Positions 18,141-26,586 of a stretch of DNA of 64,000 bases are shown piece by piece. The first letter of the stretch is position 1. Each line of letters opens with the position of its first letter. The DNA comes from an uncultured Pelagibacteraceae bacterium (GTDB lineage: Bacteria > Pseudomonadota > Alphaproteobacteria > Pelagibacterales > Pelagibacteraceae), in the NCBI GenBank assembly GCA_902519255.1, contig CABYIV010000001.1, forward strand, positions 359,164 through 423,163. Direction: 5' to 3'. Made by a program: the position numbers and the translations under genes. The notes under the pieces are model-generated. The model saw nothing but the letters and a program-made list of their open reading frames with translations, searched no databases and was not told where the DNA came from.

Positions 18141-18752
18141 TTAGAAATACTTAATATATTTTTCGTTAATATTTAAAATTTCTAAATCGACTAATCCACC
18201 TATTACTAATTGAATAGCAACCAATAATATAAAGCCTAAACCTATATAAGCTATCCATAGATGTTTTTGTATATAATTTGCTAAATAAGTAGCTAATGCT
18301 CCAGTAAGGACTACTGATAATACTAAGCCAAAAATCATAAAACCAAAATTACCTTTGGCTGCACCCACAACGCCAATAACGTTATCAAAACTAATCGTAA
18401 TATCTGCAAATAACACTTTGTAAATACTTTTTATAAATGAAGGTTCCATAGATTTCTTTTTAGGAGACTTAATTTTTTGAATTTCAAATAAATCTTTTCT
18501 TAAGTCATTAACAATCCAAATTAAAAGTAATCCACCAAGAATTTTAATGAAGTAAAACTTAAATAAATATGTTGCAAATATTGCAAATATAACTTTGAAA
18601 ACTAACGCTCCAACTACTCCCCAGAATATTATTTTTTTTCTATTTTTTGGGACAAAATTAGCTGCTATTAATCCTATTATTATTGCATTATCTGCCGCAA
18701 GAATAATATCTATAAATATAATTTGCAGTAAAATGAGTGATTGTTCGATCAA
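18141..18752 (-). CDS. TerC/YjbE-family membrane metal exporter
   Basis: The 203-residue protein has about six to seven transmembrane helices and two copies of the TerC acidic motif: DIILAADNAIIIGL near the N-terminus and DITISFDNVIGV past the middle. The paired aspartate/asparagine residues within membrane helices are thought to bind divalent metal. Characterised relatives export manganese, possibly metalating secreted proteins. No yybP-ykoY-like manganese riboswitch is visible upstream. It reads toward gloA with a 2-base gap. Confidence 0.85.
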   Translation of the reverse strand: MIEQSLILLQIIFIDIILAADNAIIIGLIAANFVPKNRKKIIFWGVVGALVFKVIFAIFATYLFKFYFIKILGGLLLIWIVNDLRKDLFEIQKIKSPKKKSMEPSFIKSIYKVLFADITISFDNVIGVVGAAKGNFGFMIFGLVLSVVLTGALATYLANYIQKHLWIAYIGLGFILLVAIQLVIGGLVDLEILNINEKYIKYF

Positions 18753-18864
18753 GATGTTATTATAATAGTAATTATTTATTATTTTTCAATAAAACATCAA
18801 AAATTTTTATTGATTTAAGTTTTAATACATAATGAGATATGTTTTTTAGAAATATGGAGGATTT

Positions 18865-19836
18865 ATGAAACTTTTCAAAATTTTGCTCTCTGTTTTATTT
18901 TCTGTTCTTTTAACTGCTAATGCTTTTGCCGCAGAAAAATGGGATATGGCACTAGCATATGGTGCAAGCAACTTCCATTCTGCTAATGCAGCTGAATTTG
19001 CTAAAAATGTTTCAGAAAAAAGTGGGGGAAAATTAACAATAGTAACACACCCAGGTGGATCTCTATTTAAAGGTGGAGAGATATTTAGGGCTGTTAGAAC
19101 TGGACAAGCTCAAATTGGTGAGAGATTTATGTCGGCTCTAGGTAAAGAGGATCCGTTATTAGAGATTGATTCACAACCATTTCTTGCGACATCTTATGAT
19201 GACGCTATGAAACTGTATCAAGCATCTAAGCCCGCAATAATTAAAGGTCTAGATCAAAAAGGTCTTGTATTTTTATACGCTGTACCATGGCCTGCGCAAG
19301 GTCTTTATAGTAAAAAAGAGATTAACAGTGTTGCTGATTTAAAAGGTTTAAAATTTAGAGCATATAATTCTGCAACTATTAGAATGGCCGAGTTGACAGG
19401 TATGGCTCCTACAAAAATAGAAGCAGCTGAAATAAGCCAAGCATTCTCAACTGGTGCGGTTGAAAGCATGATTACTTCACCAACTACTGGTAAGAACAGT
19501 AAAATTTGGGAAAATGGAGTAAAGTATTTTTATGATATTGCAGCTTGGTTTCCAAAAAATATGGTTGTAGCTCACAGAGGTTCTTGGAATAAATTAGATA
19601 AAGCTACACAAAAAATGATTATGGAAGAGGCAGCAGTTGCTGAGAAAAAAGGTTGGGCACTTTCAAAAAAAGGAAATATTGCTGATAAAAAAGCTTTAGC
19701 TGATGCTGGAATGAAAGTAGGCAAAGTAAATGCAGCCCTTGAAAGTCATTTCAAAAAAGTTGGTGCTACAATGGCAGAAGAATGGAAGAAAAAAGCTGGC
19801 GATAGAGGTGCTAGTGTTCTTGCTGCTTATAATTAA
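18865..19836 (+). CDS. TRAP transporter periplasmic binding protein (DctP type)
   Basis: The 323-residue protein starts with a signal peptide (MKLFKILLSVLFSVLLTANAFA, cleavage near 22) and shows the DctP-family pattern, including HPGGSLFKGGEIFRAVRTGQAQIGE and the substrate-clamping arginine in LKGLKFRAYNS. It captures an organic acid in the periplasm and hands it to the DctQM membrane pair. The substrate cannot be told from sequence. A strong ribosome site (ATGGAGGATTT) precedes it and a terminator directly follows, so it is likely made in large excess over its membrane partners. Confidence 0.95.
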   Translation: MKLFKILLSVLFSVLLTANAFAAEKWDMALAYGASNFHSANAAEFAKNVSEKSGGKLTIVTHPGGSLFKGGEIFRAVRTGQAQIGERFMSALGKEDPLLEIDSQPFLATSYDDAMKLYQASKPAIIKGLDQKGLVFLYAVPWPAQGLYSKKEINSVADLKGLKFRAYNSATIRMAELTGMAPTKIEAAEISQAFSTGAVESMITSPTTGKNSKIWENGVKYFYDIAAWFPKNMVVAHRGSWNKLDKATQKMIMEEAAVAEKKGWALSKKGNIADKKALADAGMKVGKVNAALESHFKKVGATMAEEWKKKAGDRGASVLAAYN

Positions 19837-19848
19837 ATCATTATAATT

Positions 19849-19875
19849 AAAAAGGCCGTGTTAAACGGCCTTTTT
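19849..19875 (+). terminator. Intrinsic terminator/attenuator between TRAP dctP and dctQ
   Basis: AAAGGCCGT (19851-19859) pairs with ACGGCCTTT (19865-19873) around a GTTAA loop; flanking A and T bases extend the stem to 11 bp and the T run ends at 19875. The dctQ start codon is at 19878, so the hairpin occupies the place where its ribosome site should be. Read-through must occur for the transporter to be made. Confidence 0.9.
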
Positions 19876-19877
19876 AT

Positions 19878-20369
19878 ATGTTTACTAAATTCAATAAATT
19901 TCTAAATAATCTTTATAGTTACTCAGGCTATATCGCTGCATTCTTTCTTATTTTGGTTGCAGTTTTTATTTTAATTGGAATTTCATCAAGAATATTTGGT
20001 TTTTATATGAGAGGCCTAGCTGAATATTCTGGATATTGTATGGCTGCCTCATCTTTTTTTGCTTTATCTTATACTTTCGTAGAAGGTGGCCATATTAGAA
20101 TTACTTTATTTTTAGAAAAAGCTACTGGGATTAAAAAGAGATTTTTGGAATTATGGAGTTTGATAGTTGCAACTATATTTTCTGGTTATCTAGCTTTTTA
20201 TTTTTTGAAAATGCTAAAAATATCTTATGAATTTCAAGAGAGAAGTGAAGGAGCTGACGAAATTTTAATTTGGATACCACAAACTAGTGTTGCTTTAGGA
20301 TCACTAATATTTTTCATATGTGTATCTCATCAATTAGTTTTGAAAATACAAACAAAAAAAAATGACTGA
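19878..20369 (+). CDS. TRAP transporter small membrane subunit (DctQ type)
   Basis: The 163-residue protein has the four transmembrane helices of DctQ and the conserved stretch AEYSGYCMAASSFFALSYTFVEGGHIRI, where the histidine-arginine pair is typical. It binds the large DctM subunit and helps dock the periplasmic protein. No Shine-Dalgarno site is present: the region ahead of the ATG is the T run of the upstream terminator. It overlaps dctM by 8 bases. Confidence 0.93.
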   Translation: MFTKFNKFLNNLYSYSGYIAAFFLILVAVFILIGISSRIFGFYMRGLAEYSGYCMAASSFFALSYTFVEGGHIRITLFLEKATGIKKRFLELWSLIVATIFSGYLAFYFLKMLKISYEFQERSEGADEILIWIPQTSVALGSLIFFICVSHQLVLKIQTKKND

Positions 20370-21672
20370 AATTTTACTTACTATATTTTTCATAAGTGTT
20401 CTCTTGATATTTTTAGGCTCGGGAATTTGGGTTGCTATAAGCATGGTTGGAGTTTCATCAATAGGAATGATGCTGTTCACCACAAGACCAGTTGGTGATG
20501 CGATGGCAACAACAATTTGGGGAGCCTCATCTTCATGGACTTTAACTGCACTTCCTTTATTTGTTTGGATGGGTGAAATTTTATTTCGGACGAAGTTATC
20601 TGAAAATTTATTTGAAGGATTATCTCCATGGATGCAGAAACTACCTGGTGGCTTAGTGCATGTTAATGTAGTTGGATGTGCTTTATTTGCAGCTATTTCA
20701 GGATCTTCTGCAGCAACTGTAGCCACAGTAGGAAAAATGTCTATTCCAGAACTAAGAAAAAGAAAATATCCAGAAAGTATTCTGCTTGGAAGTTTAGCTG
20801 GTTCAGGAACGCTGGGTCTTCTAATTCCACCTTCAATTATTTTAATTATTTATGGTGTGACTGTCCAAGAGTCGATAGCAAAACTATTTATTGCAGGAAT
20901 TGTACCAGGAATAATGATTGCGTTGATCTTTATGACATATGTAATGATTTGGTCGTTAATAAATAAAAAATCTATGCCTACTTTTAAACAAAACTTCTCA
21001 CTGATGGAAAAGGTAAGGAAATCAGGAAAACTGATACCTGTAATATTATTAATAGTTTCAGTTATTGGCTCAATTTATACTGGTATAGCAACTGCAACTG
21101 AAGCAGCCTCATTGGGTGTAGTTGGCGCATTAATTTTATCATACTTTCAAAAAAGTTTATCTTTAAAAACATTTAAAGAATCATTGCTTGGTGCTACTAA
21201 AACTTCTTGTATGATAGCTTTTATATTAGCTGGAGCCACTTTTTTATCTTTGGCAATGGGTTTTACAGGATTGCCAAGAAATCTTGCTCTATGGATTGAA
21301 GGAATGGAACTTTCTCCATATGTTTTAATTTTTGTTTTAATGATCTTTTATATAATTCTTGGAATGTTTCTTGATGGTATCTCTGCTGTAGTTTTAACAA
21401 TGGCTATAATTGAACCAATGATTAGACAAGCAGGTTTTGATATGATTTGGTTTGGTGTATTTCTAGTTATTGTTGTCGAAATGGCTCAGATCACACCACC
21501 GGTTGGTTTTAATCTTTTTGTTCTTCAGGGTATGGCTAATAAAGATATGGGTTATATAGCAAGAAGCGCGTTTCCACTCTTCTTGCTAATGATTTTTGCT
21601 GTTATTTTAGTTGTGATATTTCCAGAAATCGCTCTTTGGATGCCTGAGCAAATGATAAAAAATATAAATTAA
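20362..21672 (+). CDS. TRAP transporter large membrane subunit (DctM type)
   Basis: The 436-residue protein has about 12 hydrophobic segments. Family motifs include AISGSSAATVATVGKMSIPE, GSLAGSGTLGLLIPPSIILIIYG and ITPPVGFNLFVLQG, the conserved ion- and substrate-pathway loops of the DctM/SiaM fold. It couples substrate entry to a sodium or proton gradient. It overlaps dctQ by 8 bases, so the two subunits are translationally coupled. Its stop overlaps the convergent TPR gene by 4 bases. Confidence 0.96.
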   Translation: MTEILLTIFFISVLLIFLGSGIWVAISMVGVSSIGMMLFTTRPVGDAMATTIWGASSSWTLTALPLFVWMGEILFRTKLSENLFEGLSPWMQKLPGGLVHVNVVGCALFAAISGSSAATVATVGKMSIPELRKRKYPESILLGSLAGSGTLGLLIPPSIILIIYGVTVQESIAKLFIAGIVPGIMIALIFMTYVMIWSLINKKSMPTFKQNFSLMEKVRKSGKLIPVILLIVSVIGSIYTGIATATEAASLGVVGALILSYFQKSLSLKTFKESLLGATKTSCMIAFILAGATFLSLAMGFTGLPRNLALWIEGMELSPYVLIFVLMIFYIILGMFLDGISAVVLTMAIIEPMIRQAGFDMIWFGVFLVIVVEMAQITPPVGFNLFVLQGMANKDMGYIARSAFPLFLLMIFAVILVVIFPEIALWMPEQMIKNIN

Positions 21673-22154
21673 TATTTTGATTTTTTAGACCCGTCTATCA
21701 CGCCCTTTAGCTGATTATATTCTTCACAATTACATCCCTCTAGAACACTTAATCTTTCTTTTGCTAAATTCATCCTATTGGTTGCAACATATAATTCACC
21801 TAAATATTCATTAATTCCTATGTGATTTGGCTCAATCGCTAAACCTTGAAGATAATATTTCTCACCATTTTCAAAATCACCAATTTTTCTTGTTGCAAAT
21901 CCAAGATAGTTTAAAGTATCAGCTTTATTTGGTTTCATCTTATTTGACTTTACCAAAAATTTAATTGCTCTTTCGTATCTTTTAATCGCTTTCTCGGTTT
22001 TACCTTTTTTTTCTAATTTTTTTGCCATTTTTATTTGTTGTACAGCTTTATCATATAACGTTTCTTTTGAGCTCGAGTCACTTGAACCAGCAGCAAAAGA
22101 TGTTCCTGCTAAAAAAATTAAAAAGAACATTGAAAAAAATATTTTTTTTATCAT
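21669..22154 (-). CDS. Exported TPR-repeat protein
   Basis: The 161-residue protein has a signal peptide (MIKKIFFSMFFLIFLAGTSFAAG), a serine-rich linker and then three clear TPR units, KAIKRYERAIKFLVKSNKMKPNKAD, TLNYLGFATRKIGDFENGEKYYLQGLAIEPNH and INEYLGELYVATNRMNLAKE. It ends with a small cysteine pair (EGCNCEEYNQLKG). TPR arrays mediate protein binding; the partner is unknown. Its start codon overlaps the last base of pxpA, so it is co-transcribed with 5-oxoprolinase subunit A. Confidence 0.8.
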   Translation of the reverse strand: MIKKIFFSMFFLIFLAGTSFAAGSSDSSSKETLYDKAVQQIKMAKKLEKKGKTEKAIKRYERAIKFLVKSNKMKPNKADTLNYLGFATRKIGDFENGEKYYLQGLAIEPNHIGINEYLGELYVATNRMNLAKERLSVLEGCNCEEYNQLKGVIDGSKKSKY

Positions 22155-22927
22155 TATTTAAATTTCCTTAAGTTAGTTAGTGTTTTTAGCTCTAAGCCAT
22201 TATCTATTAAATTATTTTTTATAGATAATGCTGTAGATAGTGAACTTTCATTATCCCCATGTATGCACACAGAGTCTATTTCACAAGGTATTTGCTTTCC
22301 GCTGTGACAATTAATGGCCTGGTTCTGAACCATGCTTAAAACGTGACTTTTTGCTTTATCTGGATCTGTAATAAGTGCATGAGGCTCTTTTCTAGACACT
22401 AAATTTCCATTATCTTCATAATTTCTATCGGCAAAAATTTCACATGCTATCCTCATATCAAATTTCTTTGCAGCCTCTTCCATTTTTGAACCTGTCGGTA
22501 CCAAATAGATTAAATCTTTATTAAAATTGCAGATTGATTTTGCAATGATAGTTGCAAGCTCAATATCTTCGCAAGCCATATTATTTAATGCACCGTGTGG
22601 TTTTATATGGGTAACAATCTCACCATGTTTTTCAGCTATATTTTGCAAAATTTCATACTGATCAATTAATAATCTATTTATTTCATCTGAAGATAAATTT
22701 AGTCTTTTACGTCCAAAGTTTTCAGGATCATTAAATGATGGATGAGCTCCTATGCTAACACCATTTTTCTTGCAAATTTTTACAACTTGGTTCATGCTAT
22801 CTTCATCACCAGCATGATAACCACATGCAACGTTGGCTGAATTGACAATTTCTAGTAATTTTGGATCATTTTCATCTGAATGATGCTTTGATTTTTCACC
22901 TAAATCACAATTGATATTAATTTCCAT
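22154..22927 (-). CDS. pxpA: 5-oxoprolinase subunit A (LamB/YcsF family)
   Basis: The 257-residue protein begins with the family signature ININCDLGEK and continues ANVACGYHAGDEDSM, GAHPSFND and HIKPHGALNN, the histidines and aspartates of the LamB/YcsF TIM-barrel. With PxpB and PxpC it hydrolyses 5-oxoproline (pyroglutamate) to glutamate with ATP. PxpA does the ring-opening part. It is encoded divergently from pxpBC across only 27 bases, rather than in the usual single operon. Confidence 0.94.
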   Translation of the reverse strand: MEININCDLGEKSKHHSDENDPKLLEIVNSANVACGYHAGDEDSMNQVVKICKKNGVSIGAHPSFNDPENFGRKRLNLSSDEINRLLIDQYEILQNIAEKHGEIVTHIKPHGALNNMACEDIELATIIAKSICNFNKDLIYLVPTGSKMEEAAKKFDMRIACEIFADRNYEDNGNLVSRKEPHALITDPDKAKSHVLSMVQNQAINCHSGKQIPCEIDSVCIHGDNESSLSTALSIKNNLIDNGLELKTLTNLRKFK

Positions 22928-22935
22928 ACTAATAA

Positions 22936-22949
22936 ATCATAAGTATAAC
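22936..22949. promoter_or_regulatory. Back-to-back -10 boxes of the pxpA / pxpBC divergent promoters
   Basis: The 27 bases between the two start codons hold TATGAT on the minus strand (22941-22936) and TATAAC on the plus strand (22944-22949). Each lies 5-8 bases from its gene's ATG, so both mRNAs would begin at or near the start codon (leaderless). Neither gene has a Shine-Dalgarno site. Corresponding -35 regions would lie in the opposite gene's 5' end. Confidence 0.45.
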
Positions 22950-22954
22950 ATGGT

Positions 22955-23629
22955 ATGATAAAAAATATATTAAATCTTGGTGACGCAGCTTTGTATTGTG
23001 ACTTTGGAAACGATGTAAATCAAGAAATTAATTCAAATGTTATCAAATATTTTTACCATATAAAAAAATTAAATTTAAAAGGTATTACAAATTTAACTCC
23101 ATCTTATAATAAATTAATAATTTCATATGATTTAAATATACATTCTTTTTTATCTTTAAAAAAAAAAATTGAGAATATAGAGATTAAAGAAAACAAAAAA
23201 TTAGAGAAAAACTTAATCAAAATACCGGTATGTTGTGATAATGACTTTGCATTAGATATTAAAAGAGTTGAAAACAAATTAAAATTAAAATCAGAAATAA
23301 TCCTCGAAAAATTTTTTAGTAAAAATTACTTTTGTTATATGACGGGATTTGTTGCTGGTATGCCTTTTCTTGGTGATCTTGCCCAGGATATGAGATTAAA
23401 AAGATTAGAAACACCAAGAGTTAAAGTTCCAAAAGGTTCAGTTGGAATAACAGAACAATTTTGTAACATATACACTTTTGAAACACCTGGGGGATGGAAT
23501 ATTTTGGGAAATACACCACAAAATATTTTCGACACATCTAATCAATCAAACCCTAATCTTGTTAATCCAGGTGATACAATAAAATTTCATAGAATAACTT
23601 TAGATCAATATAATGAAATCAAAAGATAG
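22955..23629 (+). CDS. pxpB: 5-oxoprolinase subunit B (KipI/allophanate hydrolase subunit 1 family)
   Basis: The 224-residue protein follows the PxpB pattern: an N-terminal ILNLGDAALYCDFG, then IPVCCDNDFALDI, CYMTGFVAGMPFLGDL, LETPRVKVPKGSVGITEQFCNIY and TPGGWNILGNTP. In the 5-oxoprolinase complex PxpB and PxpC form the part proposed to activate the substrate by phosphorylation. The gene starts without a visible ribosome site and overlaps pxpC by 17 bases. Confidence 0.93.
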   Translation: MIKNILNLGDAALYCDFGNDVNQEINSNVIKYFYHIKKLNLKGITNLTPSYNKLIISYDLNIHSFLSLKKKIENIEIKENKKLEKNLIKIPVCCDNDFALDIKRVENKLKLKSEIILEKFFSKNYFCYMTGFVAGMPFLGDLAQDMRLKRLETPRVKVPKGSVGITEQFCNIYTFETPGGWNILGNTPQNIFDTSNQSNPNLVNPGDTIKFHRITLDQYNEIKR

Positions 23630-24569
23630 AAACTACTTTAAAATTTTAAGAGCTGGTATCAATACCACATATCAAGACTTAGGAAGAAATAATTTATACC
23701 ATATTGGTATTCCTTTTAGTGGAGCGATGGATAAAAGAAATTTTCAATTGTTAAACTCACTTCTACAAAATGATTACAATTCACCGGTAATAGAATTTGC
23801 TTATCAAGGCCCGCATTTGAAGTATTTCGGAAAAGATATTTTTTTTTGTATTTCTGGAAATGTATCATTTAAAATTATAACAAAAGAAGGTGTTATTGAT
23901 GGTAATTCCTACCAATGTTATTTGTTAAAAAATGGTGATGAAGTCGATATTCATTCAACCAACAAGTCTGTTTATGGATATTTTTCGATTAATGGAACTT
24001 TTGCTGTTGATTATTATTGGGGAAGCTGTTCAATAAATACTCAAGCTCAAATTGGACCAAATAACGGGAATAAATTTTCTAAAGATTTAGAAATTGAAGT
24101 AATTGATATTAATAATTCTTTTAACAAAAGAAAACTTAATTACTTAGGTAGTACTATTGAAAATATAAGGGTCATTAAAGGCACAAACTATGATTATTTT
24201 TCTGATTCTTCACAAAATAAATTTTTTAAAGAAAGTTTTAAAATTACAAAACTTTCTGACAGGATGGGTATGAGATTAGAAGGTCCAAAAATTGAAAATA
24301 TCGTTGATCCTAATATAAAATCTGAAGGTTTGGTAAAAGGTGTAATTCAAATCACATCTGCTGGAGATCCAATAATTATGTTATCAGATCATGGAACTAT
24401 TGGTGGATATCCAAAGATTGCAACTGTCATTTCTGCTGACTATGATCGACTGGTACAACTAACACCAGGATCTAATATTAAATTTAAAGATGTAAGCTTA
24501 GAGGATGCTGAAACATTATATAAACTTTATCAGATGGAGACTAATAATCTTATTTCTCAAATTAAATGA
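23613..24569 (+). CDS. pxpC: 5-oxoprolinase subunit C (KipA/allophanate hydrolase subunit 2 family)
   Basis: The 318-residue protein opens ILRAGINTTYQDLGRNNLYHIGIPFSGAMD, the typical biotin-dependent-carboxylase-like start of this family, and ends with SEGLVKGVIQITSAGDPIIMLSDHGTIGGYPKIATV. It pairs with PxpB. A start within pxpB (17-base overlap) and an ATGA overlap with the EamA transporter gene point to one transcript. The carrier downstream could import a substrate of this pathway, but its specificity is unknown. Confidence 0.93.
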   Translation: MKSKDRNYFKILRAGINTTYQDLGRNNLYHIGIPFSGAMDKRNFQLLNSLLQNDYNSPVIEFAYQGPHLKYFGKDIFFCISGNVSFKIITKEGVIDGNSYQCYLLKNGDEVDIHSTNKSVYGYFSINGTFAVDYYWGSCSINTQAQIGPNNGNKFSKDLEIEVIDINNSFNKRKLNYLGSTIENIRVIKGTNYDYFSDSSQNKFFKESFKITKLSDRMGMRLEGPKIENIVDPNIKSEGLVKGVIQITSAGDPIIMLSDHGTIGGYPKIATVISADYDRLVQLTPGSNIKFKDVSLEDAETLYKLYQMETNNLISQIK

Positions 24570-25438
24570 ATTTAATTACAAAATTACCAGGGCCGCTTTT
24601 GATTTTTTTTGGTGCTTTCAGTTTAAGTTTTGGAGGGTTGATAGTCAAATCTTTCGAAGGTTCCACTTTATGGCAGATTTTATTTTGGAGATCAGTTTTT
24701 TTTATAATTGTAGTTCTGATCTTTCTAATTATTAGTTATAAGCAAAATTTTATTTCAGCATTTTATAAATCTGGAATCCCTGGTCTTATTGGAGGAGTTA
24801 TACTTGCCTGTGGTTTTAGTGGTTATGTTTTTGCAATGTATAATACTACTGTAGCAAATACTAATTTTATAATTCAAACCCAAACATTATTTTTAGCAAT
24901 CTTTGGATATATCTTTTTAAAAGAAAAAATAAACTTAATAACATTAACTTCTATAGTTTTAGCAATTTCAGGAATAATTTTAATGATTGGAAGCTCATTA
25001 ACAGTTGGACAAATGAGTGGAAATATTGCTGCTTTTATTATGCCAATATCATTCGCAACATTAATTTTAATAGTTAGAAAATTTCCAAGTGTTGATATGG
25101 TTCCATTACAATTTATTGCAGGAGTTATTGCTTTGATTATAGGTTATTTTATGTCTAAGACAATTTTTATATCTTTAAATGATATATTTTTAGGATTTTT
25201 AGCTGGTTTTTTTCAACTTGGTTTTGGTTTTATTTTTATTACAATCGGCGCAAGATCTACACCTTCAGCCCTAGTTGGAATCATAATGTTATCAGAAGCA
25301 GTTTTGGGTCCTTTTTGGGCATGGATATTTATAAATGAAAATCTTCCAAGCAGTGTTATTATAGGAGGGATAATTATAATCTTGGCTGTTTTAATACAAT
25401 TTATAAATATCTTAAAAGGAAAAACTTTATCAGATTAA
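24566..25438 (+). CDS. EamA-family (DMT) transporter
   Basis: The 290-residue protein consists of two EamA repeats with ten predicted helices; each repeat ends in the usual FGYIFLKEKIN or FINENLPSS stretch. DMT carriers move small metabolites, usually amino acids or their derivatives, outward or inward. It overlaps pxpC by an ATGA, so it is part of the 5-oxoprolinase operon and may handle a related compound. There are three EamA proteins in this window, none close enough in sequence to suggest recent duplication. Confidence 0.88.
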   Translation: MNLITKLPGPLLIFFGAFSLSFGGLIVKSFEGSTLWQILFWRSVFFIIVVLIFLIISYKQNFISAFYKSGIPGLIGGVILACGFSGYVFAMYNTTVANTNFIIQTQTLFLAIFGYIFLKEKINLITLTSIVLAISGIILMIGSSLTVGQMSGNIAAFIMPISFATLILIVRKFPSVDMVPLQFIAGVIALIIGYFMSKTIFISLNDIFLGFLAGFFQLGFGFIFITIGARSTPSALVGIIMLSEAVLGPFWAWIFINENLPSSVIIGGIIIILAVLIQFINILKGKTLSD

Positions 25439-25443
25439 ATCAA

Positions 25444-26412
25444 ATGGAAAAAAATTTATTATTATTAATTAATTTTAGGAAGAAATTGATTTTCTTTATA
25501 ATTATATTCTCTTTTTGTTTTTACAATATATCTGAGGCAACTTTTAAATATAAAATTGGTCAAAAAATTGAAGGAGATTTTAATATTAGTGATAGAACAG
25601 TTATACCTTTACCAGAAGGGGAATGGAGAGTTATTTATAGATATGGAGAGAATATATTTAGAGGTATTCACGGTTACTTGATTAGCTTGGTTCAGATATC
25701 AGATAATAATATTACGAAACTGTTAGAAATTGAAAAAATAGATAGTCTATCTACTATAAAAGGTTACTTAACGCCACTATTCGTAGAGCAAGTTTTTAAA
25801 CCAAAAAGACATGGTTGTATCGATAGAAAATATTATACATTGTTAAAATACTACAAATCTTCTGGAATTACACATAATTGTGTTTCTATAAAACATATAG
25901 ATACAAATTTTGAATTATTTGAAAATGAAGACCCAAATATTGATATGGGCTATTTAATAAATTGGGCTGAAAAAAATAATCTAAATTATTCAGATACATA
26001 TTTGGCTTATGATTTATCAGTTTATATTCCAAGAATTGCTGATAGATATCTTTCAATTTTTTTATTCGAATCGCCTCAAAGCTTCACAAATTATAAACCA
26101 ATATATAGTTCAGAGTCTCAAAGTGAATTTCATCCACAGAATATCGATAAATTTCCTAAAGCTAAAAGCGTGATGGAGGAATGGATAAATTTTATAGCCC
26201 AGTACCACGAATCTGTTGAAATTGGATTGAAAATTAAAGATAAATATAAATTGGACATTGAAAGAAGTGTCTATTCTAAATCTCAAAAAAATAATGATAA
26301 TCTTGAACTTATTGAAATGCTGGAGAAGTTGAATAATCTTTATAAATCAAATGTTTTAACTAATGATGAGTTCATTAAAGCAAAAGAAAAGTTGCTAAAT
26401 CAAAATAATTAA
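25444..26412 (+). CDS. Exported protein of unknown function with C-terminal SHOCT-like helix pair
   Basis: The 322-residue protein has a signal peptide near residues 12-30 (KKLIFFIIIFSFCFYNISEA). The middle is not recognisable to me: a beta-rich stretch with EGEWRVIYRYG and RHGCIDRKYYT, and cysteine-containing HNCVSIKHID. The C-terminal 30 residues (LEMLEKLNNLYKSNVLTNDEFIKAKEKLLNQ) form the SHOCT motif, a short helical hairpin found at ends of many unrelated proteins and often linked to oligomerisation. It sits 5 bases after the EamA gene and just before the glycine riboswitch. Function is unknown. Confidence 0.7.
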   Translation: MEKNLLLLINFRKKLIFFIIIFSFCFYNISEATFKYKIGQKIEGDFNISDRTVIPLPEGEWRVIYRYGENIFRGIHGYLISLVQISDNNITKLLEIEKIDSLSTIKGYLTPLFVEQVFKPKRHGCIDRKYYTLLKYYKSSGITHNCVSIKHIDTNFELFENEDPNIDMGYLINWAEKNNLNYSDTYLAYDLSVYIPRIADRYLSIFLFESPQSFTNYKPIYSSESQSEFHPQNIDKFPKAKSVMEEWINFIAQYHESVEIGLKIKDKYKLDIERSVYSKSQKNNDNLELIEMLEKLNNLYKSNVLTNDEFIKAKEKLLNQNN

Positions 26413-26586
26413 AATATAAGACTTCTACGGGAGAATGGATTGAAATAAATCCTGCCGAAGGAGCAACCACCCCGGAAACTCTCAGGCAAATGGACCGTAC
26501 ATATTAACTCTGGAAAGAGAATTATTCTCGCCGAAGGAGCAAATCTCTCAGGCAAAAAGACAGAGGGGGCATATAGAGTTAATATG
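26413..26586 (+). ncRNA. Tandem glycine riboswitch controlling gcvTHP, with a start-codon-masking alternative helix
   Basis: Two glycine aptamers lie in series. Aptamer 1 is closed by TACGG (26426-26430) and CCGTA (26495-26499); aptamer 2 by CTCTG (26508-26512) and CAGAG (26561-26565). Each contains the conserved CCGAAGGAGCAA and CTCTCAGGCAAA core. The linker 26500-26507 is 8 bases, and AATAT at 26413-26417 can pair with ATATT at 26501-26505, like the known leader-linker helix. Bases 26500-26511 are perfectly complementary over 12 bp to 26575-26586, which includes the gcvT ATG. This helix and aptamer 2 P1 share bases 26508-26511, so they exclude each other. This predicts translation ON with glycine. 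Confidence 0.95.

Noticed and set aside
20676..20966. Plus-strand frame of 96 codons inside TRAP dctM
   Set aside because: Cysteine- and asparagine-rich out-of-frame shadow of a clear transporter gene.
26413..26583. Region before gcvT as a CRISPR-like or simple repeat because of the doubled CCGAAGGAGCAA
   Set aside because: The duplication is explained by two glycine aptamers with their own P1 helices.
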